A stretch of 64,000 bases of DNA from Nansenia antarctica (GCA_963989245.1 OZ022342.1:11354297-11418296), one strand, 5' to 3'; shown: positions 1-11,522, numbered from the stretch's first letter. Notes: generated from the letters alone by a model not told the origin. Translations and numbers: made by a program.

Positions 1-500
1 ATTGAACATAGATGCATTGACACAAGCATGTGTATACATTTTCACTGTGACTGGGAAGTGGAGTGATATGTCCTTTACTATAAGGCTCACAATTCTGTCA
101 TGACGTGCTATATACATTCCTTTGTAAACATAACAGCCATTCAAGATATGTGATAGTGTTTCTGTAACCTGTTCTGTGGTGTGGTGCAAGCAATGAGGAA
201 CCTGAGTGGAAGGAAACCAAATAGAGAGGTTGAGTCTGGTAGGAAGGACTTGTAATCTGGCCTTGGTTGTGAATATGACAATGTCCTCATCGAGTGCAGT
301 GTTTTTTTAGAAAAGAGTGGGAAACAGAGTGATCAGCTGTGGGAAGACATGCCAGTTTTCCCTGGAGTTTCAGACCAGTCCAGTGTTGTTGTTGTTGATG
401 TTGATGAAGGTCCATGAGAGTCCGTCTGGCCCCTCTAGATGTTAGCTGGTGGCTCTGTCCAGCAAAGGAGGCTGTTGCCCTGACCTGTGTGAGAGGGTCA

Positions 501-548
<48 letters not shown>

Positions 549-614
549 GTTGTGGTCATGTTGAGGTTGGTTAACATGTTGTTCATTCGTTATACTTCAG
601 CCATTCACTTATTT
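1..614. other. Non-coding flank with (AC)n array
   Basis: No exon or known element recognised apart from an (AC)n microsatellite at about 502-546. Short ORFs crossing that array have no family resemblance. If orc6 intron 1 extends to the left, this is part of it. Confidence 0.5.
502..546. repeat. (AC)n microsatellite
   Basis: About 22 uninterrupted AC units. Confidence 0.97.
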
Positions 615-1215
615 AGATAGATAGATAGATAGATAGACTTTATTTGTCATTGCTACAGTACAGGTACCAAACAACGAAATTTAGGAGGGGAGGCTCCCCT
701 GGTGTTTAGGAGAGGAAAAAGAAACACATTTTGGAAAAAGCATAGATGCATAAAATCACAAGAAGGTAAGGAGCTGGTTTACATCAATAGAGGCTATGTA
801 CACAATCCACTGTACTATACTGCACAGATAGTCAACTAGGGTTGTCATATTTCACAAGAAAGTATTTTTTCACATTATTTTAAAGTGTCACAGTTTGCAG
901 GCTTGAAAATGTACATGTTTGTGCCTCAGCACTAGCTGCCATACAATCCGTCCGGACTGTCCTGGGCCCAGAACTTAGGCCTTTTCTGTGTTCAGGGCCT
1001 TGACGGCCCTGTGGTAGAAGCTGTCCTTCAGTCTGTTTGTCTTAGCGGCCGGGGTCCTGTACCTCCTGTTCGAGGGCAGCTTGACAAAGTGTTCGTGCCC
1101 AGGGTGGGTCGGGTCCTTGGAGATCTTGGAGGCCCTCTTGAGACAGCGTGTTTTGTACAGCTCCTCCAGAGAGGGGAGGGGGGCGCCGGTGATCCTCTGT
1201 GCTGTTCTCATGACA
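615..1215 (-). mobile_element. 5'-truncated LINE (L2/CR1-like) 3' end
   Basis: On the minus strand, 1211-975 encodes the typical tail of a fish non-LTR retrotransposon ORF2: RITGAPLPSLEELY, then DPTHPGHEHF, then NRRYRTPAAKTNRLKDSF, ending in a stop. The 3' region runs down to AATAAAG followed by a (TATC)n tail at about 616-637, the short tandem tail usual for these LINEs. Only about 600 bp remain; endonuclease and most of the reverse transcriptase are gone. It sits in the orc6 upstream region or intron 1. Confidence 0.8.
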
Positions 1216-1410
1216 GTTGTGACATTTCACTATTCCTGCCAAATGTAGGCCTACATAAGTGATGGATTATCACAGGGAGAGGTGGTATTTCAGAGTGTGG
1301 TAGTAGAGGATGGGATGGAGCCACCGATACAAAATGTCCCAAGAATGTAATGTTCCATCATCGTGCCATTGCAAAGTGTCACCTTGAACCTGTGTTTGTG
1401 TCTATCACAG

Positions 1411-1537
1411 CCAAGCAGAGGAGTACATGCGGTTATCTCAGGTCAAATGCACAGGACTGGGAAATACGACGGCTACAAGCAAAGCAGTGATTTGCCTCGA
1501 ACTGGCTGCAACATCGATGAAGTTACCTTTGGATAAA
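1411..1537 (+). CDS. orc6: orc6 exon 2
   Basis: Acceptor tctatcacag, donor gtaaga. The exon starts with the last base of a split codon and ends at phase 0 after LPLDK. It encodes the N-terminal helices of the cyclin-like fold. Confidence 0.9.
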
Positions 1538-4500
1538 GTAAGATGTGTGCATGGCATCGTGTTTTGAATCGCCTACCCCTGGTCATGATCAGCGGACATT
1601 TCCATTGAACTCTGATGTTGTGCTCTTGCCTACAGGAATATGCCGTCAAATTATCCGGATTGAACAAGAAGGTGTATCAAAGCAGTCTGAAGTCCATGGA
1701 ATGCTTGCTGGGCCTTGAATCCCACTTGGGCCTTCGAGACCTCGCTGTGCAGTATGGGTGCATGGAAGCGGTCAAGGTGGCAGCTCAAATACTCCAAAGG
1801 TGAGACTGTCGTAGATACTTTTAGGAAGCAGTACTGCAACATCTCCTGGACCTCCATCCTCCACTCACTTCCTCCTCAAAAAACATTGGAGGAAAATATT
1901 TAAGGGGAGGAAGCTAGATATTCTCCAATGCCTTTTCAATAGGACAGAGAAGAGGACCCAAAATCGTGTTCCTAACAATTGTGAAAAGGCATCTGACAAT
2001 GTCATATGTACATGTGTACATATGACATTGTCAGCCGTCAGATGCCTTTTCTCAATAACTACTACTAAAAGTATCTAGTACATCACTCACTATACTGCAT
2101 ACTTAATTAGACCATCCTGTTTAGTAAAAGTATATGTGGTAAGTGACACATTTCAACATACTGCACCTCATTCATACTGAAAAAAACCACCATCATGATG
2201 ATTGGTTCAATTTCACTACAGCCTGTGCCCTGCGCCCCGTATCTGGGGGGGGGTAAGGGAGGGCTACTTCATCATTCAACAACTCTAGCTACTAGCAAAT
2301 TGTGAATAAGACACCACCCTAGAGCATATTGCTCATAAACCATGTCCTTAGAAAGTATTCATTTGATGTTCTCCAGGTATGAGGAGAGTCTTCCTGCCGC
2401 TCAACGAGAAGACCTGGACCTGTCAAAACCCCTCTTTACCACAGCTGCTCTGTGCTCTGCATGCAAGTAGGTGTTCATCATGTCAGCCTTAAGTTAGTGT
2501 CACGGTGTCACGGTCACGGTGCTTTGTAGACACATTTTAAAGTCATTTAAAATAATTATAGTTGTAATCATTTTGTTTCCCCACACTATTTTATGTGATA
2601 CATAATGAACATGTTTTTTCCCACCATATGTTTGTCTGTCTGTCTCTCTGCAGATGTATGAAAATCAAAGTGGACAGGAAATTGGCGGCATCGTCTGGTG
2701 CTAAAAAGGGCATCTTCGACAGGCTGTGCAACCTGCTACAGAAGCTGGGACAGGATATCTGTAGTAAGGAGACTTGAAACCCCCCTTATGGTTCAAAATC
2801 AGATACATTTTATTAACTAGCGATACCCTTTTTCATACACCTTAGCTACTGAAAATGTGTTTTCACCCTATGAAGGGAACATTTTGAGTTCTGGGTCCGC
2901 ACACTGGTGATCAGAAGGTCATGAGTTCAAATCCCATCTGGGGAACATCACCCTTAGTGTGCCCTTGAGGAAGGCACTTAGGCCCAACCGTTTCACCCCT
3001 ACGGCTCAGTTTTGCGCGTTCACGTGTAGGGTAGGGGTGTCCCAATTCTTGTTTTCATTTAGGGTAGGGCTGAGCCGTAGGGCCATTCACGGCTCCGTTT
3101 GTATGAGCGTCCCCAAGCAGTCCAATGGAAGCATCCAGGCAACAGCCTTCCCATAGAAATACACCATGCCATCGGAGCGCGATTCACATTTCCACTCCAG
3201 AACAAGATGTACAATCCTGTTTATTTAGAAATACATTCTTACATGTGGCGCTTGACAGCGGATGATGATAGACATATTTAATGTAAAGTTAATCTGTCTA
3301 ACATTAGGTTGATTTGTGCATGATAGTGGCGCATTTTGACCTATTTCCATGTCGCATTTCCCCCCCTTTGATGGCATATGACGCTATAGCTGTGGCACTT
3401 ATTAAACCAAAACTGCGCTCTGTGTCTACTAACCTTACATATTTTAAGGCTGATTTGTGCATGATAGTCATGCATTTTGACATTTTCATGTGGTATTTCC
3501 CCCCTTACATGGCATATGACGGCCAAAATGTTACTTAAGTTCGGCCACAAAGTTGTTGCACTGTGTCCGATATCAGTGCAGACTGGCAAGGTAGGAGCAT
3601 GGGTTGTTACTGCTCCTCTAATGTCAGTGCAGACTAGCAGGGTTGTTACTGCTCCTCTAATGTCAGTGCAGACTGGCAGGGTAGGAGCACGGGTTGCTAG
3701 CCTACCGAACACCGTTATTCTGCCATGAACTGGCCTGATAATGAAGCATTGTTCTTTTTTATTTGATGACGTGTTTGAACGATTGATAGGATGAAACTTG
3801 AAAGTTGTGAACGAATCGCGAGCGTCAATGCTTTTCTATGACACTACTGGCGTATTATGACGTATCAGGGTCTTGAAGTGGTCGTCCCATTTCATAGGGG
3901 AAGATTACAACCACCTACGCCTTGTGGCTCTGTTGTGAGGTCTTGGCTCCAAAGTGAGTGGCACTCCAAAACGTAAACCAACATTTTTCCTAAATGTCAA
4001 AAACCAAGCGTACTATGGTCACAAATGCCATCAGATATTCATGGAAAATCACTGTTGCTCACAGATTGTGTTCTAGATATATTATCAGTTTGCCGCTAAA
4101 GACACAGGACGGAATAGACTTGGATCCGAATTGATCCCACATGCCCTGTGTGGGGCTTCCATTTGAAACAATAGGAGCAGCAGTAAACTGCTTCCAGGCG
4201 CCTTAAGGTGCTAACTGGTTACCATTCTGCGTGACCACCTCCTGTCTATTGTTGTTCATGCTATACCTCTGGGACCAGGCTCCTTATTTCCAGATGGGGG
4301 TAGCTTATTTTCCTGGGTGAGAAGTGGATATAGGGCATTCACATTCATCTCTCTCTCTCTCTCTCCTCATGTTGTCATGGTTACAGTTCTGGTTGGAGGG
4401 AGTGGAGGTTGAACACACAAGCAGGGCTTATTGACAGCGGTAGTCATTTTGAAAATCGATTGGTTCAAGTGGTTGTATTTTAATATGATTGGCTATTCAT

Positions 4501-5578
4501 GACATACAGACCACATCTTATTGAGGGGAATTGAGGATTGTAGGATTGGAGTTGCCTATGAAGATGCTGAAGTCGAGTGAGAAACAGTGTTTATAGTCAG
4601 AGTGAGTGAGCATGGAGCGGTGTCACCTTGACATTGCTGTGAAGTAAGACACACTCCCACACTAAACTATATTTTTTTATGATTATTGATTTCTTTCACA
4701 CAGAAGAAGCTACATCCCTGAAGGAGCCAGTGAGAATGGCACAGAAAAGACAGAAAACACTGCTGGAAAGTATTGAACAGAGAGAGGAAGGTAAGTGTGT
4801 TGTCCCCCCCACCCCCACGTTTGAGATGTGGAATAGTAGTGAGGGACTGCACTGTGTCTGTACTATGCGAGTGTGATTGTCAGGTCCAAATTTCAAGTGG
4901 GTGCTATAGTAACAACTGAAATTGTAAACATTGAACAAGCATTTCTGCTGTCCCATTTGAGCTAAAGTCAAGAATATAGGTACATATTTGCAGCCCCTCA
5001 TGAGCAACACCTTTGTCATAAGGACCATTGCCCATTCGATTTTCTGATAATTTGACTTTTTGTCCCCAACCAAACTTTGAACAAGCATACCAAACTTTGA
5101 ACACCCCTATTTGAGATACAGTCATATCATTGTTGATTGTCAGGTCAGTCTAAGGTCATGTTCTCACATGAAAGCATCGAGGCGTCCATAGGAAAACAAC
5201 AGCGCATGCGTGTTGATCTGGATAAGAGCGGGACGAACGGGCAATTTTCTATTTTTCTGACCAATCAACTACCACGTCTGTTGCTTCGATTGCGTATGTT
5301 ACTTCGTTTACTTAAAGGGCTGTGAGAACGCAAATCAGAGAAATTATTTATGCAACAATGTTGCAAACTCATCCACTTGCGCCGGCTCCTGATTCGGACT
5401 TTCATGAGAGAACATGACCTAAGTATTGTTCTTGTTCTTCTCCTTATTAGAGGAGGAACTGCCAACATCTCAGAAGAAACAGAAAGACGGTCCTGAGGAG
5501 AGTGCAGCACAGGATTACCAGGAGTGGAAGAGGAAAATCTTGGAGAATGCCCTTAAAGCCAAGAAAGCAGACGCATAA
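1411..5578 (+). CDS. orc6: Origin recognition complex subunit 6, exons 2-7 (5' partial)
   Basis: ORC6 is the smallest subunit of the six-protein origin recognition complex that marks replication origins in the nucleus and helps load the MCM helicase. Six exons join in frame: 1411-1537, 1636-1799, 2377-2466, 2654-2763, 4704-4790, 5451-5578, giving 234 residues up to a TAA at 5576-5578. Recognisable ORC6 segments in order are AEEYMRLSQVKC, VKLSGLNKKVYQS, ECLLGLESHLGLRDLAVQY (cyclin-box-like TFIIB-fold core), KPLFTTAALCSACK, KIKVDRKLAASSGAKKGIFD, and the C-terminal QDYQEWKRKILENA, which in the family is the short conserved tail that binds ORC3. The vertebrate protein is about 250 residues, so only the start (about 20 residues, exon 1) is missing; I found no convincing first exon in 1-1410 and it probably lies left of the window. 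All splice sites are GT/AG. Downstream neighbour mylk3 is convergent, as in human. Identity is very secure; exact borders are hand-called. Confidence 0.95.
1636..1799 (+). CDS. orc6: orc6 exon 3
   Basis: Acceptor ttgcctacag, donor gtgaga, ends in phase 2. It holds the best-conserved block of the protein, SGLNKK to AVQYGCMEAVKVAAQILQ. Confidence 0.93.
1982..2051. repeat. Perfect-arm hairpin in orc6 intron
   Basis: Near-perfect inverted repeat of about 33-base arms (GAAAAGGCATCTGAC, then AATGTCATATGTACA) with one 7-base insertion in the right arm. Looks like the remnant of a small foldback DNA element. Confidence 0.75.
2377..2466 (+). CDS. orc6: orc6 exon 4
   Basis: Acceptor gttctccag, donor gtaggt, phase 2 to phase 2. 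Encodes YEESLPAAQREDLDLSKP and the FTTAALCSAC helix. Confidence 0.9.
2654..2763 (+). CDS. orc6: orc6 exon 5
   Basis: Acceptor ctctctgcag, donor gtaagg. Encodes KCMKIKVDRKLAAS followed by KKGIFDRLCNLLQKLGQDIC, the end of the second cyclin-like repeat. Confidence 0.9.
2886..3010 (+). mobile_element. tRNA-derived SINE fragment
   Basis: Contains a B-box-like GAGTTCAAATCC and the phrase GTGCCCTTGAGGAAGGCACTT that follows the tRNA head in several fish SINEs. The A box is not clear and the 5' end is truncated. Lies in orc6 intron 5. Confidence 0.5.
3300..3700. repeat. Local tandem duplications in orc6 intron 5
   Basis: Two diverged copies of a block beginning GATTTGTGCATGATAGT start near 3310 and 3451. 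They are followed by about three copies of a 43-47-base unit around TGTCAGTGCAGACTGGCAGG (3570-3700). Non-coding; short ORFs here only reflect the repeats. Confidence 0.65.
3701..4703. other. orc6 intron 5, unique part
   Basis: Apart from a short (TC)n tract near 4350 I see no gene, RNA or recognisable element. Confidence 0.5.
4704..4790 (+). CDS. orc6: orc6 exon 6
   Basis: Acceptor ctttcacacag, donor gtaagt. Encodes a basic linker with MAQKRQKTLLESIEQREE; the basic cluster is a plausible nuclear localisation signal. Poorly conserved in the family, so it is called mainly by phase and splice sites. Confidence 0.8.
4887..5133. mobile_element. Short inserted repeat, copy 1, with 13-bp flanking direct repeats
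   Basis: This block is flanked by identical TGATTGTCAGGTC at 4874-4886 and 5134-5146, which looks like a target-site duplication. A second copy of about 245 bp lies at 6156-6399, nearly identical through most of its length. It has no recognised tRNA head or coding capacity. Confidence 0.6.
5151..5422. mobile_element. MITE with about 24-bp terminal inverted repeats
   Basis: Left end TAAGGTCATGTTCTCACATG and right end (complement) TTAGGTCATGTTCTCTCATG pair almost perfectly over 24 bases; the 272-bp interior has no coding frame. It ends 28 bases before orc6 exon 7. Confidence 0.7.
5451..5578 (+). CDS. orc6: orc6 exon 7 (terminal)
   Basis: Acceptor ctccttattag, stop TAA at 5576-5578. Encodes the acidic/lysine linker and the conserved C-terminal helix QDYQEWKRKILENALKAKK. 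A MITE (5151-5422) ends only 28 bases before this exon. Confidence 0.93.
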
Positions 5579-7654
5579 CTTTCCACATGAAATATGTTGC
5601 TGTTTATTTATTAACAAGTGGGAAAGTCTAACCTACACACCTCATACAGAGCCAGGAGAAGTGGGGGAGGAAACAGTCTTGAAATATGCTCAGTGTACCA
5701 TACCTGTGTACTTTTTGGGTTTACAGATTCTGAGAACAGTGGTGATGCTTGCCAAACTTCACTGAACTGTTATTAAGGCAAGGAATAACAAGAAAATTCT
5801 GGAAATCAGGTAGAGCTCCTCTTTAAGTGACTAGGCTACGCTACAAGTGTGTTGAGCCAGTACATACAGTAGGTGACCCCTAGCCTGATTTGCCAGTTAC
5901 CTCTGTCTTTACAGAGGATATTATCTGAGTAGGGTGGTTTGTTTTTTAAATTTATTGTAAACATGTAGTGTACTGTAGTATTGTATGTTGACTATGCCCT
6001 CTAGTGGCTGTGTATACATATATGACCAATTATAGGATAGTAATGGAGTTGGTGTGCAGTGTGGGTCTACTATGTCACACGTGATATCTCAGACTCCACT
6101 GGGATAATTTTGACAACTTCTGTTCTGGTATTTACAAAATGACACCGATTGGCCCAGTGGGTGCTATAGTAACAACTGAAATTGTAATCATTGAACGAGC
6201 ATTTCCGCTGTCCCGTTTGATCTAAAGTCAAGAATATAGGTACATATTTGCAGCCCCTCATGAGCAACACCTTTGTCATAAGGACCATTGCCCATTCGAT
6301 TTTCTGATAATTTGACTTTTTGTCCCCAACCAAACTTTGAACAAGCATACCAAACTTTGAACCCCCCTATTTGAGATAGTCATATCATTGTTGAATGTCC
6401 AACAAGAGAAACATTTTTACTCTCTCACATTAATCCACAAAACACAAGTTTTAAGAATGTTCACCAATTCACACAATGTTTACTATTAACTTGTTTTGTT
6501 TTGTCCCAGTAGGCCTATACTGTGTTGTTTTAAAATATAATTACACTTTCCCTTATTTTGTGAAATTATGGTCCATGACGGTGACATTCTTGCAATATTC
6601 TTTTTTTATTATTTGAGTATATTCCTCTGTCACCTACAGTGAAATGTGAACAGTTTTCTTTTCTTTCTTTTTTTTACATTTGACAGACGACATGGACGAC
6701 TATACAAAAATCACTTTTTGTCCTTTGTGGCTTAACTTATTTTAATAAATTAACATTGTGTCATGTATGTGGAGTTCTTCTTGGTAACATTGTAGGTGGG
6801 GTGGGGGGGCACTTTCACATAATAATAGTAATAATATGTGGTCACAGTACAGCCGGGACACTTGGTTTTTGTAACATGCAAGCTCTCAGGTGCTATGTCC
6901 CTTTTGTGTGTGCACTTCCCCACATGGTTTTGAATGGGACTGGTTTACCATGCTTCGACCAATCCTATGCTGTTACATGTCCATGCAGGGAAGTGCTTAA
7001 ATGCATAGTTAAGGAGAAGGGTGGGACATTCAAAGCCTTCACAGAAGGTCAAAAATGTCAAGGCATGTGTGAATCTAAAGGTACACCCAACATACTGGAT
7101 AAACAATACATAGAAAGCCTTGTGATTTAAAATTGATATCAGCAAAAGTTCAAACGTACATACGTTACTGCTTCAAAATTCTTGTTAAATTTGTTTGTTT
7201 TCAGACAAAGTTTGTTTCGCCGTGTTCTGCTTTTTCTCGCCTACTTCCATCTTACCCGCACCATTTTAAAAGCAGTTATATTCAGCTACTGGGGTTTTTT
7301 GGCTCAAATGGCAAGTGTGGCTCCATACACATGGGGGGGGGACATCCTCAACGAACTCGTGCTTTGACTTGGACCGAGGACATGGGAAGTGTAGTCCAAA
7401 AATGTGGCTTATGTGAAAGAAGAGGAAAGCAAGCTGGCAAATGTTTGTCTGTTGTAAATCGGAACGGATTCCAGTCCGGTTATTAAACAGCTTTGTCCCC
7501 CAGCAGCCAGACGTTCCAGAACCACGTGACTCCATCCCCCTGGTAAACGGCGTTCTCAACGATCACTGATGGTCCATCACGCTCCAATGAGTCTCAGCCA
7601 CGGTCGGGGCGCAGGCCCTACGGTGAGGCCTAGGTCATCCAGGGCGGAGACCTA
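5579..7654. other. orc6 3' flank
   Basis: Expected to contain the orc6 3' UTR; an AATAAA occurs near 6743 but the true end cannot be set. Holds the second copy of the short repeat (6156-6399). ORFs of about 120 codons at 6756-7130 and 7133-7486 resemble nothing I recognise. Confidence 0.45.
6156..6399. mobile_element. Short inserted repeat, copy 2
   Basis: Second copy of the 4887-5133 repeat, about 1260 bases further right in the same orientation, with scattered substitutions and two small indels near its end. No flanking direct repeat is obvious here. Confidence 0.6.
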
Positions 7655-8529
7655 CTGTGCCCTGCGTAAATAATGGGACAGTGAAGCATTTTTTTAAATT
7701 CTTTTGGCTCTACACTTGATTTGAAATCAAACAATTACTAGGAGGTTAAAGTAGATATTCTCAGCTTTTATTTGATGATATTTCTGTACACCATTCAGAA
7801 ATTCCAACACTTTTTATGCATAAGTCATTTGTTTTCCGTCGAATGTCTTCTATCACATCGTTTGTGAAGTCATAAGCTCTCAATGTCTAGTATTGATTCT
7901 AGGATTTGCGTTTGCCCCTGGAGTTTGCTATTAGTGTCTGTCAACATGAGAACCAAAGAGATATCAATGAAGGTCAGGGAAGCCATTATGAGGCTGATAT
8001 ATGAGAAAAAACTCATTCAGAAACATAGCGAAAACCTTAAACCTGTCAAAATCAACATACCGGTAATCATCAATAAAAGGAATTAAAGGACTGGTGAGCT
8101 CAGAAATGTTATTAAATGGCCTTGTAGGCCAAGGAAGACATCTGTAATGGATGACCGAAGAATTCTCACCATGATTAAGAAAACCCCCGAACCTCTACAG
8201 ATCAGGAACACTCCCAAGAGGGAGGCATGAATGTTCCAGAGACTACCACCTGCAGAAGACTTCACCAGCAGATCTGCAGAGGCTACATTGCAAGGTTGGA
8301 TGGCCTGGTTTACATTTTGCTAAATCATATCTGAAAGAGCCTGCAGAGGTGTGGAAAAAGGTCTTTTGGAGCGATGAAACCAAAATATACATGTAGCAGC
8401 AGAGTGACGGCAAGAATAGTGTGGAGAAAAAAAGGAATTGCTCAATATCCACCTCTTCTGTGAAATATGGAGAGGGTGTTATGGCTTGGGCATGTATGGC
8501 TTCCACTGGCTCACTTGCCTTCATTGATG

Positions 8530-8566
<37 letters not shown>

Positions 8567-9298
8567 CTTTATTTGTATAGCATTTTTCCTGCAAACTTTG
8601 CAGCTCAAAGTGCTTTAATCATTATATAATCATCATTTATGATGAGTTTTTAGTCTTGACTTGAAAATATTTGCTGAGGTTGCATCCCTAATGTAAACTG
8701 GCAGTGCGTTGGCAATTAGCAATGCACCAAATCTCTTCTTTTGTACATCTGTGGTACACAGAGAAAGCCAGCGACAGAAGACCTGAGAGCTCTATTGGGC
8801 TGATATGCTAGCAAAAGTGATTTCAGATATTCTGCTGCTGTGCCAGTGAGAGCTTTATAAAGAAATAGATTGATCTAACTGCTGACTGCAGCAGCAGGAT
8901 GAATTCTGAAGTGTTCTGAAGTGTCAGCCCAAGTACAAGCATTCCGAGTACGAGAATTCCTCCAAACTAATTGGACAGTGCTTCATCATACAGAAGGACA
9001 ATAACCCATACTGCCATAGCAACTAGGGTGTTTTTTAGGGCCAACAAATTTAACGTTTTTGACTGGCCACGTCAATATCCAGATTTGAATCATATAGAAC
9101 ATGCATGTAATTTGCTGAAGAGGAGATTTAAGGCAAAATACCCTCAAAACAAACAACCACATGTACACAAATACCATTAATTAAAAGCTGAGAATCTATA
9201 CTTTAACCTCATAGGAATTGTCTACTTTCAAATCCACACCGTTGGAGTGTAGAGCCCCAAAAAATGCTTCACTGTCACATTACTTACGTAGGGCACTG
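7655..9298 (+). mobile_element. Tc1/mariner transposon, decayed
   Basis: The ends are inverted repeats beginning CTGTGCCCTGCGTAAATAAT on the left and CAGTGCCCTACGTAAGTAAT on the right (complement), flanked by TA at 7653-7654 and 9299-9300 as expected of Tc1. The arms pair for more than 100 bases. Transposase remains are readable in pieces on the plus strand from about 8090 to 8530 and from 8879 to 9177, including a late WPRQYPDLNHIEHACNLLKR that corresponds to the third catalytic motif with its Glu. Stops and frame breaks throughout, plus a nested insertion (8529-8874), make it inactive. Confidence 0.9.
8529..8874 (-). mobile_element. Retroposon 3' end nested inside the Tc1 element
   Basis: Inserted in the transposase gene with ATTGAT direct repeats at 8523-8528 and 8869-8874. 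On the minus strand it ends AGCACTTTGAGCTGCAAAG, then ACAAATAAAGG and a (TTA)n tail, typical of LINE or SINE 3' ends in fish. A related copy lies at 13093-13300. Confidence 0.75.
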
Positions 9299-9300
9299 TA

Positions 9301-10014
9301 CTTCTCCAACCCCAGAGATGGTCATCATTAGAAGTTCCATGGTTAGGTGTGTGATGATCTCTGGAGCCAGAACCATCTGCCTCCCTGGAGCTTGTGTCCG
9401 GGACATTCATGGTCAGATGATCAGACCCCTACAGTTCTGAAACAGCTCTCTGATGTGCACACAAGTCGTTGTTCAAGTCTGTACAAACAACACTAAGATA
9501 CATGAATCAGAGGTACTGTTGACTGTGATAGGGGAGTATCGCAACGTATGCAGTGACCTAAACTTTACACAATTCATTTCACAAATATACCTGGGAAATC
9601 TAACCTACAAAGTCTAATCCCTGTCTGATCTCAGAGAAACTTCAAGAATTTCCATTTATACAAGGTTTTGTTTACATGAACTATCAATGGGATCTACCCA
9701 GTGTTTCCTAAATTCCTGATGCTGAACTAGTATCTATTCTATTTAGTATCTCAGTTTATTTCTATGGCATGCTCAACTTAGAAAGTTGAGAATCAAGGAT
9801 AGAGCCAATACTTTGTACTGGGCAGTTCCTTGGACCCTTGAGGACCAAAATTAATCAGATAATATAAAATTGGGTGTCAAGTGCAAGCTAAGAGTAAATT
9901 GTGGGTAAATGAAGTGAGCAATACCTTTCTCAACCATCTTCCACCATAAGAATAGGGATAAACAAAAGCTGACTTCCGGTCAAACATATGGAAAAGTGTC
10001 TAAGAAAACATCTA
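9301..10014. other. Intergenic sequence right of the Tc1 element
   Basis: No gene, RNA or clear repeat recognised. Confidence 0.45.
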
Positions 10015-10830
10015 CCAGAGAAAGTATTTAACAGGTTTTAGAAAAACATCAAACCTCACTAATGTTCTGGTGTATATACCCCGGTCAACAAATATTTTGT
10101 ATAGTCGTGCAGCAACTGCCATTGAGTGTTGCACACTTCCACAAAAAACAACAGATGCTATCTCTGAGGCCAACGAGGAGCAGATTGGGTGTCTGTGTGT
10201 GTCTATGACAGGCTTATAGTACTTGGTGACATCTGTCTCCAAAAATGACAAGTGTCTCCAGTTATGTTTACATTCTACAGCTTGTGACCTATGGACTATC
10301 ATAGCATAATATTTAAACATGATCTCTGATTCTAGTGGTGATCCAACTACATTTTGGAAAACAGTTAAATCACTGAAACACATAGTTCTTCTCCCTCTCT
10401 ACCTCAACAAGTTCTAATATCATTACAGATGAAAGAAGAATAAGTGACACCTTTAACCAACATTTGATCTCTGCAGCCTACCTGGAAAAAAAGCAATGAT
10501 TTAAATATCCCAGATCAGACTGACAGTCAGACTGATAGCCAGACTAGGTATCCTGTTCAAAGGGATAGTTCCCCCTTTGGCGTATAATGACCCTTTATTG
10601 TCTAACCCTGTTTCTACAGAGGAAGTTGAAGAGTTATGTAAGATGATTTTAAGAAGTCTACAGGGGTTGACGTGCTTGATCTCTGCTTCAACTTCCGTGA
10701 TCCAATATGTTTGATCTCCTGCAGCTCTCTGCCCTACTGATAGATGAACCCATATTTTTAACATGACAATTCTCTCTGGTACCTTTCCCAATGTAGAAGA
10801 CAGCAAATGGTCTGTCAGTGGTTTTGAATT
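10015..10830 (+). mobile_element. Old LINE fragment (endonuclease to reverse transcriptase linker)
   Basis: In shifting plus-strand frames one can read DPTTFWKTVKSL, ITDERRISDTFNQHLISAAY and LLSNPVSTEEVEELCK, the order seen between endonuclease and reverse transcriptase of fish LINEs. Many stops. Lies beyond the mylk3 stop codon and may form part of its 3' UTR or flank. Minus-strand ORFs here are shadows. Confidence 0.55.
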
Positions 10831-11447
10831 TATTAAAACATGGCTTTTTGATCTTAAACTGGTGCTTGTGCTGTTCTCTAGGACATGTTTTTCCTCGAGA
10901 TCCCGTAATATTACAATGATCTCCATATTTGTATCCTGAAAAGAGCCCCACATTAAGTCCCAGATTATGCGTGTTGAAAAACTGATCGAGAGTTAGAGAG
11001 TTAAACATGTTTTTGTTGTATAGAAATAAGCCGGCTTCACCTTTGAGGATTGTCCAAGCGACGCTCCTCCCTGTCATTGGCTACGGTGATACAATGTACA
11101 TGCATGCAGCACAAACTGTTAGACTTGGTTTATCACTCTGCTCTGACCTGAGTTATCTAGTCAGCCGTAGTATGCGCTGTATCACCAGCCACCCACACGA
11201 ACAAAACTGCACATAGCTGTGCACAGTACAGTATAAAAAAAGTGATTTAAACACTATATATGTAACTCAATGTCAATCGTTGTAGACCTATGCCAGATAC
11301 ACAGTGCAGTGCAGAGGACGTCCTCCCTATTGCCACCGTCCAGCTAGCACAGATGGCTACATATAGGACTTGCAGCACTGCAGCCATAGGAGAGGGGAGC
11401 GGCACAACGTCTCAGTCTTTAGGGTGATAGTCACCCCATAGCCAGTG
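10831..11447 (-). other. mylk3 3' UTR / downstream flank
   Basis: Directly after the mylk3 stop. No strong polyadenylation site can be singled out; a minus-strand AATAAA lies at 10594-10599. No other feature recognised. Confidence 0.4.
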
Positions 11448-11522
11448 CTATGCAGGGTTGATCGATCGATTCTTGTGAAACCTCTTCAGCCTGTTCGCTG
11501 CAGCAACCACGTAGAAGTGTTT
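11448..11522 (-). CDS. mylk3: mylk3 exon 13 (stop codon)
   Basis: Acceptor ttccttgcag, phase 0. Encodes KHFYVVAAANRLKRFHKNRS and ends TAG at 11448-11450. The aromatic/basic stretch is the calmodulin-binding tail. Confidence 0.88.
   Translation of the reverse strand, partial: KHFYVVAAANRLKRFHKNRSINPA

Noticed and set aside
6756..7130. 124-codon ORF downstream of orc6
   Set aside because: No domain or family resemblance; in 3' flank sequence; probably chance.
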